Assembly: GCA_964560425.1 (NCBI GenBank)
Contig: CAZLLE010000008.1
Span: forward strand, 1-44,749
Source: CAZLLE01 sp964560425
GTDB taxonomy: Bacteria > Campylobacterota > Campylobacteria > Campylobacterales > QNZT01
DNA: 44,749 bases
Direction of reading: 5' to 3'
How positions within the stretch are numbered: position 1 is the stretch's first letter; each line of letters starts with the position of its first letter. Made by a program: the position numbers and the translations under genes. The notes below the pieces were generated by a model. The model worked only from the letters and a program-made list of their open reading frames with translations, searched no databases and was not told where the DNA came from. This document shows positions 1-9,204 of the stretch, piece after piece.

Positions 1-231
1 ACTCAAATTTTTGAGATCATCCTCTATATTTACGACAGCCATCTTATTTAAAATATCAGGACTAGCCCCACTATAATATCCACTAATAGATATAGCATCA
101 AGATTAGTAGGTGGAAATATCTCTTTGGGAATTTTATTGTATGCGAAGATACCTAGAATAATTATGAAAAGTAAGAAAATATGGTTTAGTATTGACTTTT
201 CTATTGCAAATGTAATAATTTTTTTAATCAA
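1..231 (-). CDS. RND-family efflux permease, N-terminal 77 residues (cut by window edge)
   Basis: The reading frame is open on the minus strand from a TTG at 231 to the window edge. The product begins with a short basic stretch and one hydrophobic helix (about residues 13-30, with LNHIFLLFIIILGIFAY visible). It continues with the KIPKEIFPPTN and GYYSGASPDIL segments that follow TM1 in AcrB/HAE1-type permeases. The family exports drugs, solvents or metabolites across the inner membrane using the proton gradient, in a complex with a membrane-fusion protein and an outer-membrane channel. The start is TTG, about 7 nt after an AAGAG; an in-frame stop lies a few codons upstream, so only TTG 231 or ATT 234 can serve. 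The gene is divergent from argH. The family call is fairly safe; the substrate cannot be told. Confidence 0.75.
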   Translation of the reverse strand, partial: MIKKIITFAIEKSILNHIFLLFIIILGIFAYNKIPKEIFPPTNLDAISISGYYSGASPDILNKMAVVNIEDDLKNLS

Positions 232-296
232 AATGGCTCTTTTTTATCAATTTCACTATTATATCTAATATTCTACTAGTATAAAAAGTAAGTTTT

Positions 297-305
297 TGTT
301 ATAAT
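297..305 (+). promoter_or_regulatory. Extended -10 promoter of argH
   Basis: TGTTATAAT gives a TG at 297-298 and a perfect TATAAT at 300-305, with no recognisable -35, as is usual for the Campylobacterota housekeeping sigma factor. The predicted start near 312 leaves a leader of about 28 nt before the ATG at 340. A GGAGAG ribosome site lies at 328-333. Confidence 0.65.
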
Positions 306-339
306 CAGCTTAAATTACAAAATTAATGGAGAGTTTTTT

Positions 340-1722
340 ATGTCAAAATTAGCATCTGGCAGAGTGAGTGCGAAAAGTTCGGCACTTTTAGATCTTTTTA
401 ATGCTTCACTACCCTTTGATAAAAGATTATATAAAGAGGATATAGAGGGATCCATTGCACATGCCACCATGTTAAATGAGCAAAATATTTTAACACATGA
501 AGAGTTAGGTGATATAGTAAGTGGTCTTCATAGAATTGAACATGAGATAGAGTCTGATGAATTTGTATTTGATATCGAAGATGAAGATATTCACATGGCA
601 ATTGAAAAAAGACTTACTATATTGATCGGTGATGCGGGTAAAAAACTACATACAGCAAGAAGTAGAAATGATCAAGTAGCATTAGATTTTAGATTATATG
701 TCCAAAAAAATACAAGATATATAAAAGGGCTTTTAATTGTTCTTGAAAAGACCCTTTTGGATGTTGCATCAAAACATACACAGAGTATGTTACCCGGAAT
801 GACACATCTCCAACATGCTCAACCAATCAATTTTGCTTATCACCTATTAGCATATGTTTCAATGTTTAAACGAGATATTGAGAGATTTGAAAGCAGTCAT
901 GAGCGAAATAACTACTCTCCAATAGGTTGTGCTGCCCTTGCAGGAACACCTCACAATATCAATAGAGAATCAACAGCACAAAAGCTTGGCTTTGATTCAC
1001 CAACTATGAACTGTCTTGATACAGTAAGTGATCGTGATTTTGCTTTGGAAATTTTATTTAATATTGCAACACTCATGACTCATATATCAAGACTCTCAGA
1101 AGAGTTGGTTCTATGGTCTAGTAGTGAATTTGGTTTTATCTCACTTAGTGATGCTTACTCTACAAGCAGTTCTATTATGCCACAGAAAAAAAATCCAGAT
1201 GTACCAGAACTTCTAAGAGGAAAAACAGGTAGAGTTTATGGTAATTTAATCTCACTTCTAACCGTTCTAAAATCACTACCACTAGCATATAACAAAGATA
1301 TGCAAGAGGATAAAGAGGGAGTATTTGATAGTGTAGATACAGCAGTAATATCTTTAAAAATTTTAAATGAAGCAATAAAAACCATGAGTATCAATACAAA
1401 ACGGATGGAAGAGGCATGTCAAATGGGTCATCTAGGTGCCACAGATTTGGCAGATTATCTTGTCAAAACATGTAATATACCTTTTCGTGACGCTTATAAA
1501 ATCACAGGAAATATTGTAATTGTTGCTGAAAAAGCGGGTATAGATCTAAGTCAAATGAGTCTAGAAGAGTTAAAAGCTATAGATAAAAGAGTAGGAAAAG
1601 ATGTATTAGAGTTTTTATCTTTGAGAAACTCTATGAATGCTAGAAAATCGTATGGTGGAACAGCAACAAGCTCAACAAAAGAACAAATCGCTTATTTTGA
1701 AGAGTGGTTAAAATTTGCTTAA
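340..1722 (+). CDS. argH: Argininosuccinate lyase
   Basis: Cytoplasmic enzyme of arginine biosynthesis that splits argininosuccinate into arginine and fumarate. At 460 residues it has the normal family length. The fumarase/aspartase-superfamily signature SSIMPQKKNPD lies at about residues 277-287 and contains the flexible catalytic-loop serine. TARSRNDQVALD (about 105-116) and the GMTHLQHAQP segment (about 152-161), which carries the conserved histidine, are both present. The start is set by the GGAGAG six bases upstream. It is transcribed alone from its own extended -10 promoter, and a long hairpin follows the stop codon. The assignment is secure. Confidence 0.97.
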   Translation: MSKLASGRVSAKSSALLDLFNASLPFDKRLYKEDIEGSIAHATMLNEQNILTHEELGDIVSGLHRIEHEIESDEFVFDIEDEDIHMAIEKRLTILIGDAGKKLHTARSRNDQVALDFRLYVQKNTRYIKGLLIVLEKTLLDVASKHTQSMLPGMTHLQHAQPINFAYHLLAYVSMFKRDIERFESSHERNNYSPIGCAALAGTPHNINRESTAQKLGFDSPTMNCLDTVSDRDFALEILFNIATLMTHISRLSEELVLWSSSEFGFISLSDAYSTSSSIMPQKKNPDVPELLRGKTGRVYGNLISLLTVLKSLPLAYNKDMQEDKEGVFDSVDTAVISLKILNEAIKTMSINTKRMEEACQMGHLGATDLADYLVKTCNIPFRDAYKITGNIVIVAEKAGIDLSQMSLEELKAIDKRVGKDVLEFLSLRNSMNARKSYGGTATSSTKEQIAYFEEWLKFA

Positions 1723-1728
1723 TTAACT

Positions 1729-1766
1729 ACTAATACCAATCTCTACAAAAGAGACTTGGTATTAGT
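1729..1766. terminator. Long hairpin between convergent argH and ygiQ-like genes
   Basis: A 16-bp stem with one bulged C runs from ACTAATACCAATCTCT (1729-1744) to AGAGACTTGGTATTAGT (1750-1766), with loop ACAAA. It sits just after the argH stop and just beyond the end of the convergent minus-strand gene. Neither side has a good T-run, so it may act as a 3'-end stabiliser or a weak bidirectional terminator. Confidence 0.55.
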
Positions 1767-1788
1767 GTAATAAGGTTAACACATTAGT

Positions 1789-3567
1789 TTAACTATAATT
1801 TTTTCTTCTATGATAATCTTCTGAAGAGTTTTTCTTTTGCGTTACAACATCTTTTTGTCTCTGTTTTTTGAGTTGATCTTTCTCTACAAAAATCTCTTTT
1901 CTACTCCATGGATCCATACCTGTATAGTACATGAGGGTAGAATAAGTGGAAGGAGTAGGTATAAAAACTTGTACTTGTTCGGGATTTAGTTTTAGATTTT
2001 TATTTGTAAAATCTTTTAGACTCTCCATATCTTGCATATCACTTCCGGGGTGTGCGGCTATTAGATAGTATGTCAAAAACTGTTTTTTGCCAGATTTTTT
2101 ATTTAGATTTTCAAACTTTTGTTTAAAATCCAAAAGAGTTCGTTTATTTGGTTTTCCCATAAGTTTTAATATCTTATCTTCTGTATGTTCAGGAGCAACT
2201 TTCATCTGTCCAGATACATGGTGATTTACCAACTCTTTTAGATATTCATCACCATGTTTTTTATCTTCATTGATTAGATCATATCGTACACCCGAGTTTA
2301 CAAATGCCTTTTTGACACCATCAACTTTACGAATCTTACGCAAAAGTTCAATTTGAGAACTATGGTCTGGTCTAAGTGTTTTACAAACTGTAGAGCTAGT
2401 ACATGCCTTATCATCACAAACACCTACCTTTAATTTTTTATCACACTCAAATCCATACATATTAGCCGTTGCACCACCAACATCATTTATAATTCCCTTA
2501 AAATCTTTATGTTTAGAAAAATTTTTGACCTCATTAACTATAGAGTCTTGGCTGCGACTTCGTATCATCTGCCCTTGATGTACTGATATAGCACAAAAAT
2601 TACACTCACCATAACAGCCATGATGAGTTGTAACAGAAAATTGTATCGTTTCAAGTGCTTTTACTTTGCCACCATCTTTATAGTATGGATGAACCTCTCT
2701 TTCATAACCCAAATCATAGACATGATCTATCTCTGCCTCTTTCATATAATCATTTGGAGGGTTTTGAATAAGATATCTACTATCATGAAGCTGATATAGT
2801 CCCCTTGAAGTCATTGGTTCATTATTGTGGTAAAAGATATGAAACATATTGATAAATTTTAGTTTATCTTTTCTACAATCATCTAGTGAGTAGAGTTCAA
2901 TATAATCTTTATTTGGTTTTTTATCAATATAACAGATACCTTTGACATCTTTTAGTTCAGGATACAAATCAATAGGAAGAGGTTTTTTGATACTCTCATC
3001 AACCCTACTTTTACCACCAGCCAATACATTTGCCAAATCTACAATAGTTTTCTCAGCCATACCATACACAAGAATATCCGCTTTTGCATCAAAAAGGAGC
3101 GATCCTCTAATTTTATTTGACCAAAAATCAAAATGAGCAACTCTTCTCAAACTAGCTTCAATACCACCCAAAACAATAGGAACACTATTTTTGAAATATC
3201 TACGAATAAGACCCGTATAAACAATACTTGCACGATCAGGTCTACGATTATTCAGACCACCAGGGGTAAAATCATCCATCTTTCTAAACTTTTTAGTAGC
3301 CGTATAATTGGCAACCATACTATCAACTAAACCTGCACTTATTCCCCAAAAAAGAGTAGGTTCCCCTAATCTAGTAATATCTTTTCCATCAGTTACATCA
3401 GGTTGAGCAATAACCCCTACTCTATATCCTTGATCTATCAAAATTTTACCAATAATAGATATTCCATTGTATGGAGTATCAATATAGGTATCCCCACTCA
3501 CCAAAATTATATCTAATTGACTCCAGCCTAACTCTTTTAACTCTTCTTTGGTTGTTGGGATAAACAT
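1789..3567 (-). CDS. YgiQ-type (UPF0313) radical SAM protein
   Basis: A 592-residue cytoplasmic protein of the YgiQ/UPF0313 family. The CxxxCxxC motif in HHGCYGECNFC (Cys318, Cys322, Cys325) would bind the [4Fe-4S] cluster that cleaves S-adenosylmethionine. The N-terminus LVSGDTYIDTPYNG, the GGIEASLRR segment (about 134-142) and the SGQMKVAPEHTED segment in the C-terminal half are typical of the family. The reaction of these proteins is not established. The start is supported by AGGA five bases upstream and by an extended -10 at 3596-3604. The gene converges on argH and stands alone. A Cys-rich insert (KVGVCDDKACTSSTVC, about 380-395) looks like an extra metal-binding element, which I believe is common in this family. 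Confidence 0.9.
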   Translation of the reverse strand: MFIPTTKEELKELGWSQLDIILVSGDTYIDTPYNGISIIGKILIDQGYRVGVIAQPDVTDGKDITRLGEPTLFWGISAGLVDSMVANYTATKKFRKMDDFTPGGLNNRRPDRASIVYTGLIRRYFKNSVPIVLGGIEASLRRVAHFDFWSNKIRGSLLFDAKADILVYGMAEKTIVDLANVLAGGKSRVDESIKKPLPIDLYPELKDVKGICYIDKKPNKDYIELYSLDDCRKDKLKFINMFHIFYHNNEPMTSRGLYQLHDSRYLIQNPPNDYMKEAEIDHVYDLGYEREVHPYYKDGGKVKALETIQFSVTTHHGCYGECNFCAISVHQGQMIRSRSQDSIVNEVKNFSKHKDFKGIINDVGGATANMYGFECDKKLKVGVCDDKACTSSTVCKTLRPDHSSQIELLRKIRKVDGVKKAFVNSGVRYDLINEDKKHGDEYLKELVNHHVSGQMKVAPEHTEDKILKLMGKPNKRTLLDFKQKFENLNKKSGKKQFLTYYLIAAHPGSDMQDMESLKDFTNKNLKLNPEQVQVFIPTPSTYSTLMYYTGMDPWSRKEIFVEKDQLKKQRQKDVVTQKKNSSEDYHRRKNYS

Positions 3568-3595
3568 TATTTCCTACTTTTGTAACTTTTATTTT

Positions 3596-3604
3596 ATTAT
3601 ATCA
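3596..3604 (-). promoter_or_regulatory. Extended -10 promoter of the ygiQ-like gene
   Basis: The minus strand reads TGATATAAT, with TG at 3604-3603 and TATAAT at 3601-3596. It lies 29 bases before the ATG at 3567. Confidence 0.6.
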
Positions 3605-3764
3605 AATAAAGATAGGAACGAAATATGCTGTGACGAAAATATTTATAAATAAAGTAATATAATTAGATAAGTTAATTTTTTTTTAATTTTCCAACAAAAA
3701 TAAAATATTATTAACAATTCGTTTACTTTTATTAAATAAAATGAGAAAATTTTAAGGAGTTTTT

Positions 3765-4118
3765 ATGAAAAAAGCTATATATATGTTGATAGCATTAGCT
3801 ATCATGAGCGGTTCACTGTTTGCATCTGAGTCTTTTTTGATTCAATCAGAGATTATTAAAAATGGGAAAATTATTGGATCACCAATGCTTTTAGTTCCAT
3901 TTAAACAAGCTGGAGCAGTTGAGCAAAAGACATCTCAGAATAGTTATGAACTTTTGGCAGAGGTAGACCAAAGAAAGTCTAATGCCGTAATTGTCTACAC
4001 AAATCTTACTCTAAACGGTAAATTTCATAAACAAAAATCTCTAATAGTTCTAAACAAAGTTCAAACAATCTCAATGGGTGATGTATCTATAAAAATGAAA
4101 ATCACACCTCATTTATAA
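3765..4118 (+). CDS. Small exported protein of unknown function
   Basis: A 117-residue protein that I do not recognise. A clear Sec signal peptide covers about residues 1-20 (MKKAIYMLIALAIMSGSLFA), so the mature protein of about 97 residues is probably periplasmic. The mature part is rich in predicted beta strand, has no cysteine, and ends in SMGDVSIKMKITPHL. AAGGAG lies nine bases before the ATG, and a TAAAAT at 3737-3742 is a possible -10. The gene has its own intergenic space on the left and a strong hairpin right after the stop, so it is probably monocistronic. It faces the S41 protease lipoprotein tail to tail. No catalytic motif is visible; a binding or chaperone-like role is possible but unsupported. 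Confidence 0.75.
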   Translation: MKKAIYMLIALAIMSGSLFASESFLIQSEIIKNGKIIGSPMLLVPFKQAGAVEQKTSQNSYELLAEVDQRKSNAVIVYTNLTLNGKFHKQKSLIVLNKVQTISMGDVSIKMKITPHL

Positions 4119-4119
4119 G

Positions 4120-4159
4120 AGTATAGGTTGTGGTGGAGACACCACAACTTTACTATACT
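4120..4159. terminator. Bidirectional hairpin terminator
   Basis: A perfect 9-bp GC-containing stem GTTGTGGTG/CACCACAAC (4127-4135 with 4140-4148, loop GAGA) is extended by outer arms AGTATAG (4120-4126) and CTATACT (4153-4159). TTTA follows the core on the plus strand. It overlaps the stop codon of the convergent S41 protease gene, so it probably serves both genes. Confidence 0.7.
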
Positions 4160-5594
4160 AATAAGCACTCATAATCTGTCTAAAACCTTTTTTTACAGGA
4201 GAAAACAATTTTTTATCGCTTCTAGTAGAACGATAATCTGGACCACAGCGTCCATTATCTATATAATACAGAGCCTCTTTTAGAGAGTTTTCTCTCTTGT
4301 CACCAAATTCATAACTTGTATCATCATAAGCATAACATGTAGGAGCCAAACCATTTAGATACCCTCCATATCTATCGCTATTTTGTATCTCAAAATCAAC
4401 AGCAAAAATATACTTATCACAAAAAGAGAGACCATAAAAACCGTGAGGTTTTCCACATGTATAATCACCTATTTGGATTACTTCAATACCATTTGCAGAT
4501 GCTCTTAGCCCATTAATTACTGCTTCACTTGCAGAACATGTAGAGTTAGTAGTAATCACAAAGACTCGTTCAAGATTAAGACTACTATCTAAATCTTTTT
4601 GAAAATTTTTACTATATTCATAATATTTATACTTATCATTAAAAGTACTATAATAGAATATTTTATCACTTAATCTATCTCCACCAATAAGAGATGCCAA
4701 ATGATTTGCTACATGCATATAACCACCTCTATTATAACGCAAATCCAAAATTAGCTCATTAATATTATCACGCTTTAAAAAAGTAAATAAGTTATCTAAA
4801 TCATCTGTAGCTTTTTCAATAAAATCTTGAAATACAAAATATCCTATTTTTTCAGTTCCTCCATTGCTAGTTAAAATAGATCTATATAAAATAGTCTCTA
4901 TATCATAGGTAGCTTTTTGAAGAGTAATATCTTCTCTATCTCCTTTCATATCTAAGACTAATTTATCTTCATCATAAAAAAGATTTATCAATTCATATCT
5001 ATTTTCAGTACGAATATCCTGATTATTGATACCAACAATAACATTAGACCTTCTTAATCCTGCCTTGTAAGCTGGAGAGTTTGGATATACATAATTTACC
5101 ACCCAATACTCATATCCATTACCAAAAGAGCCAATTACAAAATCAAAACCAAAGTTTTTATTTTTACTATCTTCAAAATAGCCATCAACCTCTTTAGCTT
5201 CCGCAATAAAACTAAATCTATCTCGACTATCTTTTAGTGTAGATAAAATCGATTCAGAATTTTCATATTCATCACTTTTATAATCTATAGAGGGGACATC
5301 ATCTGCCCAAAGATAAGAGTCATGCATAACATCATAAACAAACTTTTTTTTGCTATCTACTTCACACACTAAAGGCTCTTTTACACCAAAAAGTGAATTA
5401 TCCTCCTCTTCTGTTATATTATTTTCAATACTCTTATCATCACTCTTAATAATAGCTGTATTTTGTGTCACTGCAAGAGTAGTAGTATTGCTATCATCTT
5501 CTATTTTTTCCTTATTAGATGAACCAGATTTGCCACATCCAAAAAGTAAAAAAGAGATAAATATACTCAAAACTAATTTTTCTAAAAAATTCAT
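4158..5594 (-). CDS. S41-family (C-terminal processing) serine protease lipoprotein
   Basis: A 478-residue lipoprotein. The signal ends in the lipobox LFGC with Cys20, followed by a Ser/Glu/Asp-rich linker to about residue 75. A PDZ domain is expected around 145-215 (VYPNSPAYKAGLRRSNVIVGINN). The S41 protease domain follows: LILDLRYNRGG (about 281-291), then STCSASEAVINGLR with nucleophile Ser354 and GKPHG with general-base Lys382. The Ser-Lys spacing is 28, a few residues longer than the 25 of CtpA/Tsp, as in the S41 branch with the GKPxGF motif. It is probably anchored in the outer membrane facing the periplasm or surface and degrades or processes envelope proteins. A TATAAT at 5615-5620 gives it its own promoter, 94 bases after the giant outer-membrane gene. 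Confidence 0.88.
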   Translation of the reverse strand: MNFLEKLVLSIFISFLLFGCGKSGSSNKEKIEDDSNTTTLAVTQNTAIIKSDDKSIENNITEEEDNSLFGVKEPLVCEVDSKKKFVYDVMHDSYLWADDVPSIDYKSDEYENSESILSTLKDSRDRFSFIAEAKEVDGYFEDSKNKNFGFDFVIGSFGNGYEYWVVNYVYPNSPAYKAGLRRSNVIVGINNQDIRTENRYELINLFYDEDKLVLDMKGDREDITLQKATYDIETILYRSILTSNGGTEKIGYFVFQDFIEKATDDLDNLFTFLKRDNINELILDLRYNRGGYMHVANHLASLIGGDRLSDKIFYYSTFNDKYKYYEYSKNFQKDLDSSLNLERVFVITTNSTCSASEAVINGLRASANGIEVIQIGDYTCGKPHGFYGLSFCDKYIFAVDFEIQNSDRYGGYLNGLAPTCYAYDDTSYEFGDKRENSLKEALYYIDNGRCGPDYRSTRSDKKLFSPVKKGFRQIMSAY

Positions 5595-5614
5595 AATTTA
5601 TCCTTTGCAAATAG

Positions 5615-5620
5615 ATTATA
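5615..5620 (-). promoter_or_regulatory. -10 box of the S41 protease gene
   Basis: A perfect TATAAT on the minus strand lies 21 bases before the ATG at 5594. An AAGGA ribosome site lies between them. No -35 is seen. Confidence 0.5.
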
Positions 5621-5688
5621 ATATAATTTTTAAATGAAAAATAGTCTTTATTTGGAAATTTAAAATAGTTTTATTTTTTATAATATCT

Positions 5689-8600
5689 TTAATACTTTCC
5701 AATCATATTTACAAACCAACCCCTAGCACTATAGTCTCTAGTTTGTCTCAAATCATCACTAAAATCAGAAAAATTATAACCAATACCAAGTTTTAAATTA
5801 TCTCCAATATGTTTATAGACACCTATTAAAACACCTTTTTTATTTCCATCATTCTCCTGTTCCAACCAATGCCCCTCAAACATTGCATCCCAACTTTTAA
5901 GAATATGATAATTAAATCTAAGAGCTGCAAGTTTGATATCGCTTTCACTCCACTCTCTATTTACAGCCCCTCTAATACCATATATTTTATATCCTAGTTT
6001 TGAGCCTAGAGTCCATCTTTGAGTTAATTGATAACTCATCTCGGCACTTATTATATGAGATTTTTCATCTAACATTGGCTCTACTTGTCCGATAGATGCT
6101 ATATCATATAGATAACTATATTTTCCTATTAGATTAAATCTATCATAATAGATCGGTCGATATGCAAACCCTACTCCAGCTTCAATAAATTTAGCATCAT
6201 TTTTATTAAGTAATTTATCTTTTGTTTGTGAGTAGTTAAATTTTCCCATAACTCTCCATGAAGGATTAAGAGAATAGCTAATTTTATTAGAAGTTAAATA
6301 CTGTTCCTCTTCACTATCCAATCCTTTATCCATACGATACTCTAATTTGGTACTTGCTCTCACTCTTTTATCACTATAACTCAAACCTGTAGAGATACTA
6401 TCTCGATCAGTAGAGTCTCCACCATCAAGTTTTACTCTATTATAGACTACATTGGCAATAAGATATTTACTAAATGAGTAATCAATTCCAAAAGCATGTC
6501 CAATACCTGTCATATTTTCACCATGACTAAATTGATGTTCAGTAAAGATACTAAGAGCATCAGTAACTCTATCTTTTTGTCCAATAGTAAAGGTATCTCT
6601 AAAAGCATCACTTCTATCAGTAGATAGTGAATAAGTCCCATAAATGCTATAAGTATCACTCACTCCATAATCAGCACCAACAGATACTCCATCACCTCTA
6701 TCTCCCGATGTTACTTCACCATTAAGTTTTAATCTGCCAAGTAAAATATCTGTACCAACGGTAATTGCATCATTTTTAGTATATGTACCCTCATGTTTAA
6801 TTGTTGTTTGAGCTGCTACATAAGAATCAAAAGTTGAATTAATATTATATTTTGCCTTTAATCCAGCCAAAGATCCTTCACCAACATTTAGTGGTCCAAC
6901 ATCATCTTTGATATAACGAACCTCAGCACCAACATCAAAAAGACCTATCTTATAATCAGCCTCAACACTTGCACTACTTCTCTTATTTCGTGCCTCTTCA
7001 AGAGCATTTGCTTTTGCTAAAATTCGCATTGATTTAGAGATTTCAGCAGATACTTCTACTCCATAATCACTCACTTCTTGGGACTCTCCCAATGAAGCAG
7101 ATGAAAAATCTTTATCTCTATTTTTATACCACAATCCAAGAACAATATTTTTTTTGGAATTAGTAAAATCTTTCATATCTACTCTAGCTTCCACTCCATA
7201 AGCTTTACCAGAACTTTTGGCATTATTATCATAATCGCCAACTTTAACAAAATTTATACCACCATCAAATGATCTAAAACTACTATTTGTCTGAAATGAA
7301 TCACTTTGAGCAAATTCAGCTTTGATATAAGTTCCCTCTCCACCTTTGAGAGTTATATCTGCCCCCTTTACCTCATAATCTTCACCATCTTTACCTTCAT
7401 GTCCATAAGTAACACCAACTCCAACAGAGTCACTAATCCACTGCTTACCTCTAGCACCATAAGTTCCTTTATTTGGTGAGAAATCATCTGGAACATACTC
7501 ATAATCTACCTTCAACAGAACTCTATTACCATCAAGTGGCATATCTTTGATAATAGAGGGTCCGCTCATTTTTGAGTATGGAGATAGCGGACGAGTGAGA
7601 ATAATACGACCTTGAAGCTCATCTATTTCATAATCTCTACCACGCATCATGACTATCTTTTGAGCTACTCTTTGGCTATTTCTCTCCCTTACTTCTACCC
7701 AAACTTTTTCACTCCCCTCTACAATATCTCTATTTTTTAGATAATATAGACTTCCTCCTGTACCTTCAAACTCATTATGAGCATACGCACTTTGAGTTTC
7801 ACTTGCGAATATAGTCAAATCACTCACATTTTCACCATATCTAGTGGTAGTTATACTTTGATACTCTACTTTTGCACCATATAAAGAGCGGTTAATATTG
7901 GCAAATTCATTGCCAGTAATTGAGCTATTAAAATTCCCCCAAAGAGCCTTGGATTTATCCCACTCAAGACGAAGATAAAATTTCCCCTGAGAATCAGTAT
8001 CTTTGTAACTTGTGGAGTCATCTCCATAAACATAATAGTATTTATCAGGATCAAGATGTCTAAAAACAGAGTGAGGATCTTTTTTATCTATATTTTTAAA
8101 CATATCTTTAATATCAGACTCTTGTGTATCCATCTGTGCGGTAATAAGATATTTTCCTTTTATTTTACCCTTGAGATAAAAAGCCAACCTTCCATCTACA
8201 AAAATATCTTCATTATAGTGATCATCACTACTAAGAGGTTTGATATTCCCACTTACATGATATTGTCCTACATTTACATCTGCTAAAGCTACTAAAAACA
8301 GGTGATTATCTTTGACCTCTATAGCCAATTTTTTATCATAAACTTTACCATTTTGAGTCATGACACTCACAGGAATTTTATAAAATCCACCCCTTTTAAT
8401 CTTCTCAAACACAAACTTTCCACTTCTATCCACACGAATCTCTTGATTATCAATTTTTAGTAGATAGTTTGGAGAAATTCCCTGACCATAAACTCTAACT
8501 CTTGCCCCTTCAATTGGTATAGATCTACTCTTTAGATTACTATGTCCAAAAATTTGAGCCTCAATATCATCTCGATGAGCATAGTCTGGTTTACCCTTTT

Positions 8601-9204
8601 TGAGAATTACCACTCTAGGAGAGGTCTGATCAAAATTACCTGCATCATCATAAACTCTCAAAACATATTCAAGCTTATCACCAAGAAAAAATGTAGTTTT
8701 TTTCTCATCTGCAATATCCCAATCAATCTCTGAGGGGAGATATTTACCCTCAAAAAGTTTAATAGGCTCTTTTTTGCCATGATTATCAACTCTATATATA
8801 AGAAGTTGATATCTTTTGATAAAGTCACTATAGTTATTGTAGATATGAAATGTAAGAGGTTTATCCATTTGACCATTAGATGCCAAAAATGTATCTCTTG
8901 TTTTTATATCCAAATGAGGGGTAAATTTAATAGGATCACTTGTAACCCATATAACTCCACCATTATCCAAATATGCTCTGCTCTTTACCTCTTTTTGATA
9001 TGAGACTTCCCTTGTTTTTATACTCTCTCTAGTGAGTGTTACATCTACTCTTCTATTTTTTTGCATACCACCACTAGGTTTATCATTTGGGGCTATTGGT
9101 TTTGATTCAGCATGATCTATAATTTTTGCCCCATAAGGGATATTAGCAGACAAAGAGCTAAACAAAATAGATGAAGTAAACAAACTTATTTTAATAATTT
9201 TCAC
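5689..9204 (-). CDS. Very large outer-membrane beta-barrel protein with N-terminal OmpA-like tail
   Basis: A 1171-residue exported protein: signal peptide at about 1-20, then a short segment (22-57) ending GGMQKNRRVDVTL that looks like the C-terminal end of an OmpA peptidoglycan-binding domain. After it come Ig-like beta modules (about 75-300). From about residue 430 to the end there are alternating amphipathic strands (for example TYSIYGTYSLSTD), closing on an aromatic C-terminus (GWFVNMIGKY) as in outer-membrane barrels. The start is GTG, sharing its G with the TAG stop of the upstream gene (TAGTG), so the two are translationally coupled. It is probably the outer-membrane anchor or secretion partner of the upstream multidomain protein. 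I cannot assign a named family; a role in adhesion or cell-surface structure is inferred. Confidence 0.8.
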   Translation of the reverse strand: MKIIKISLFTSSILFSSLSANIPYGAKIIDHAESKPIAPNDKPSGGMQKNRRVDVTLTRESIKTREVSYQKEVKSRAYLDNGGVIWVTSDPIKFTPHLDIKTRDTFLASNGQMDKPLTFHIYNNYSDFIKRYQLLIYRVDNHGKKEPIKLFEGKYLPSEIDWDIADEKKTTFFLGDKLEYVLRVYDDAGNFDQTSPRVVILKKGKPDYAHRDDIEAQIFGHSNLKSRSIPIEGARVRVYGQGISPNYLLKIDNQEIRVDRSGKFVFEKIKRGGFYKIPVSVMTQNGKVYDKKLAIEVKDNHLFLVALADVNVGQYHVSGNIKPLSSDDHYNEDIFVDGRLAFYLKGKIKGKYLITAQMDTQESDIKDMFKNIDKKDPHSVFRHLDPDKYYYVYGDDSTSYKDTDSQGKFYLRLEWDKSKALWGNFNSSITGNEFANINRSLYGAKVEYQSITTTRYGENVSDLTIFASETQSAYAHNEFEGTGGSLYYLKNRDIVEGSEKVWVEVRERNSQRVAQKIVMMRGRDYEIDELQGRIILTRPLSPYSKMSGPSIIKDMPLDGNRVLLKVDYEYVPDDFSPNKGTYGARGKQWISDSVGVGVTYGHEGKDGEDYEVKGADITLKGGEGTYIKAEFAQSDSFQTNSSFRSFDGGINFVKVGDYDNNAKSSGKAYGVEARVDMKDFTNSKKNIVLGLWYKNRDKDFSSASLGESQEVSDYGVEVSAEISKSMRILAKANALEEARNKRSSASVEADYKIGLFDVGAEVRYIKDDVGPLNVGEGSLAGLKAKYNINSTFDSYVAAQTTIKHEGTYTKNDAITVGTDILLGRLKLNGEVTSGDRGDGVSVGADYGVSDTYSIYGTYSLSTDRSDAFRDTFTIGQKDRVTDALSIFTEHQFSHGENMTGIGHAFGIDYSFSKYLIANVVYNRVKLDGGDSTDRDSISTGLSYSDKRVRASTKLEYRMDKGLDSEEEQYLTSNKISYSLNPSWRVMGKFNYSQTKDKLLNKNDAKFIEAGVGFAYRPIYYDRFNLIGKYSYLYDIASIGQVEPMLDEKSHIISAEMSYQLTQRWTLGSKLGYKIYGIRGAVNREWSESDIKLAALRFNYHILKSWDAMFEGHWLEQENDGNKKGVLIGVYKHIGDNLKLGIGYNFSDFSDDLRQTRDYSARGWFVNMIGKY

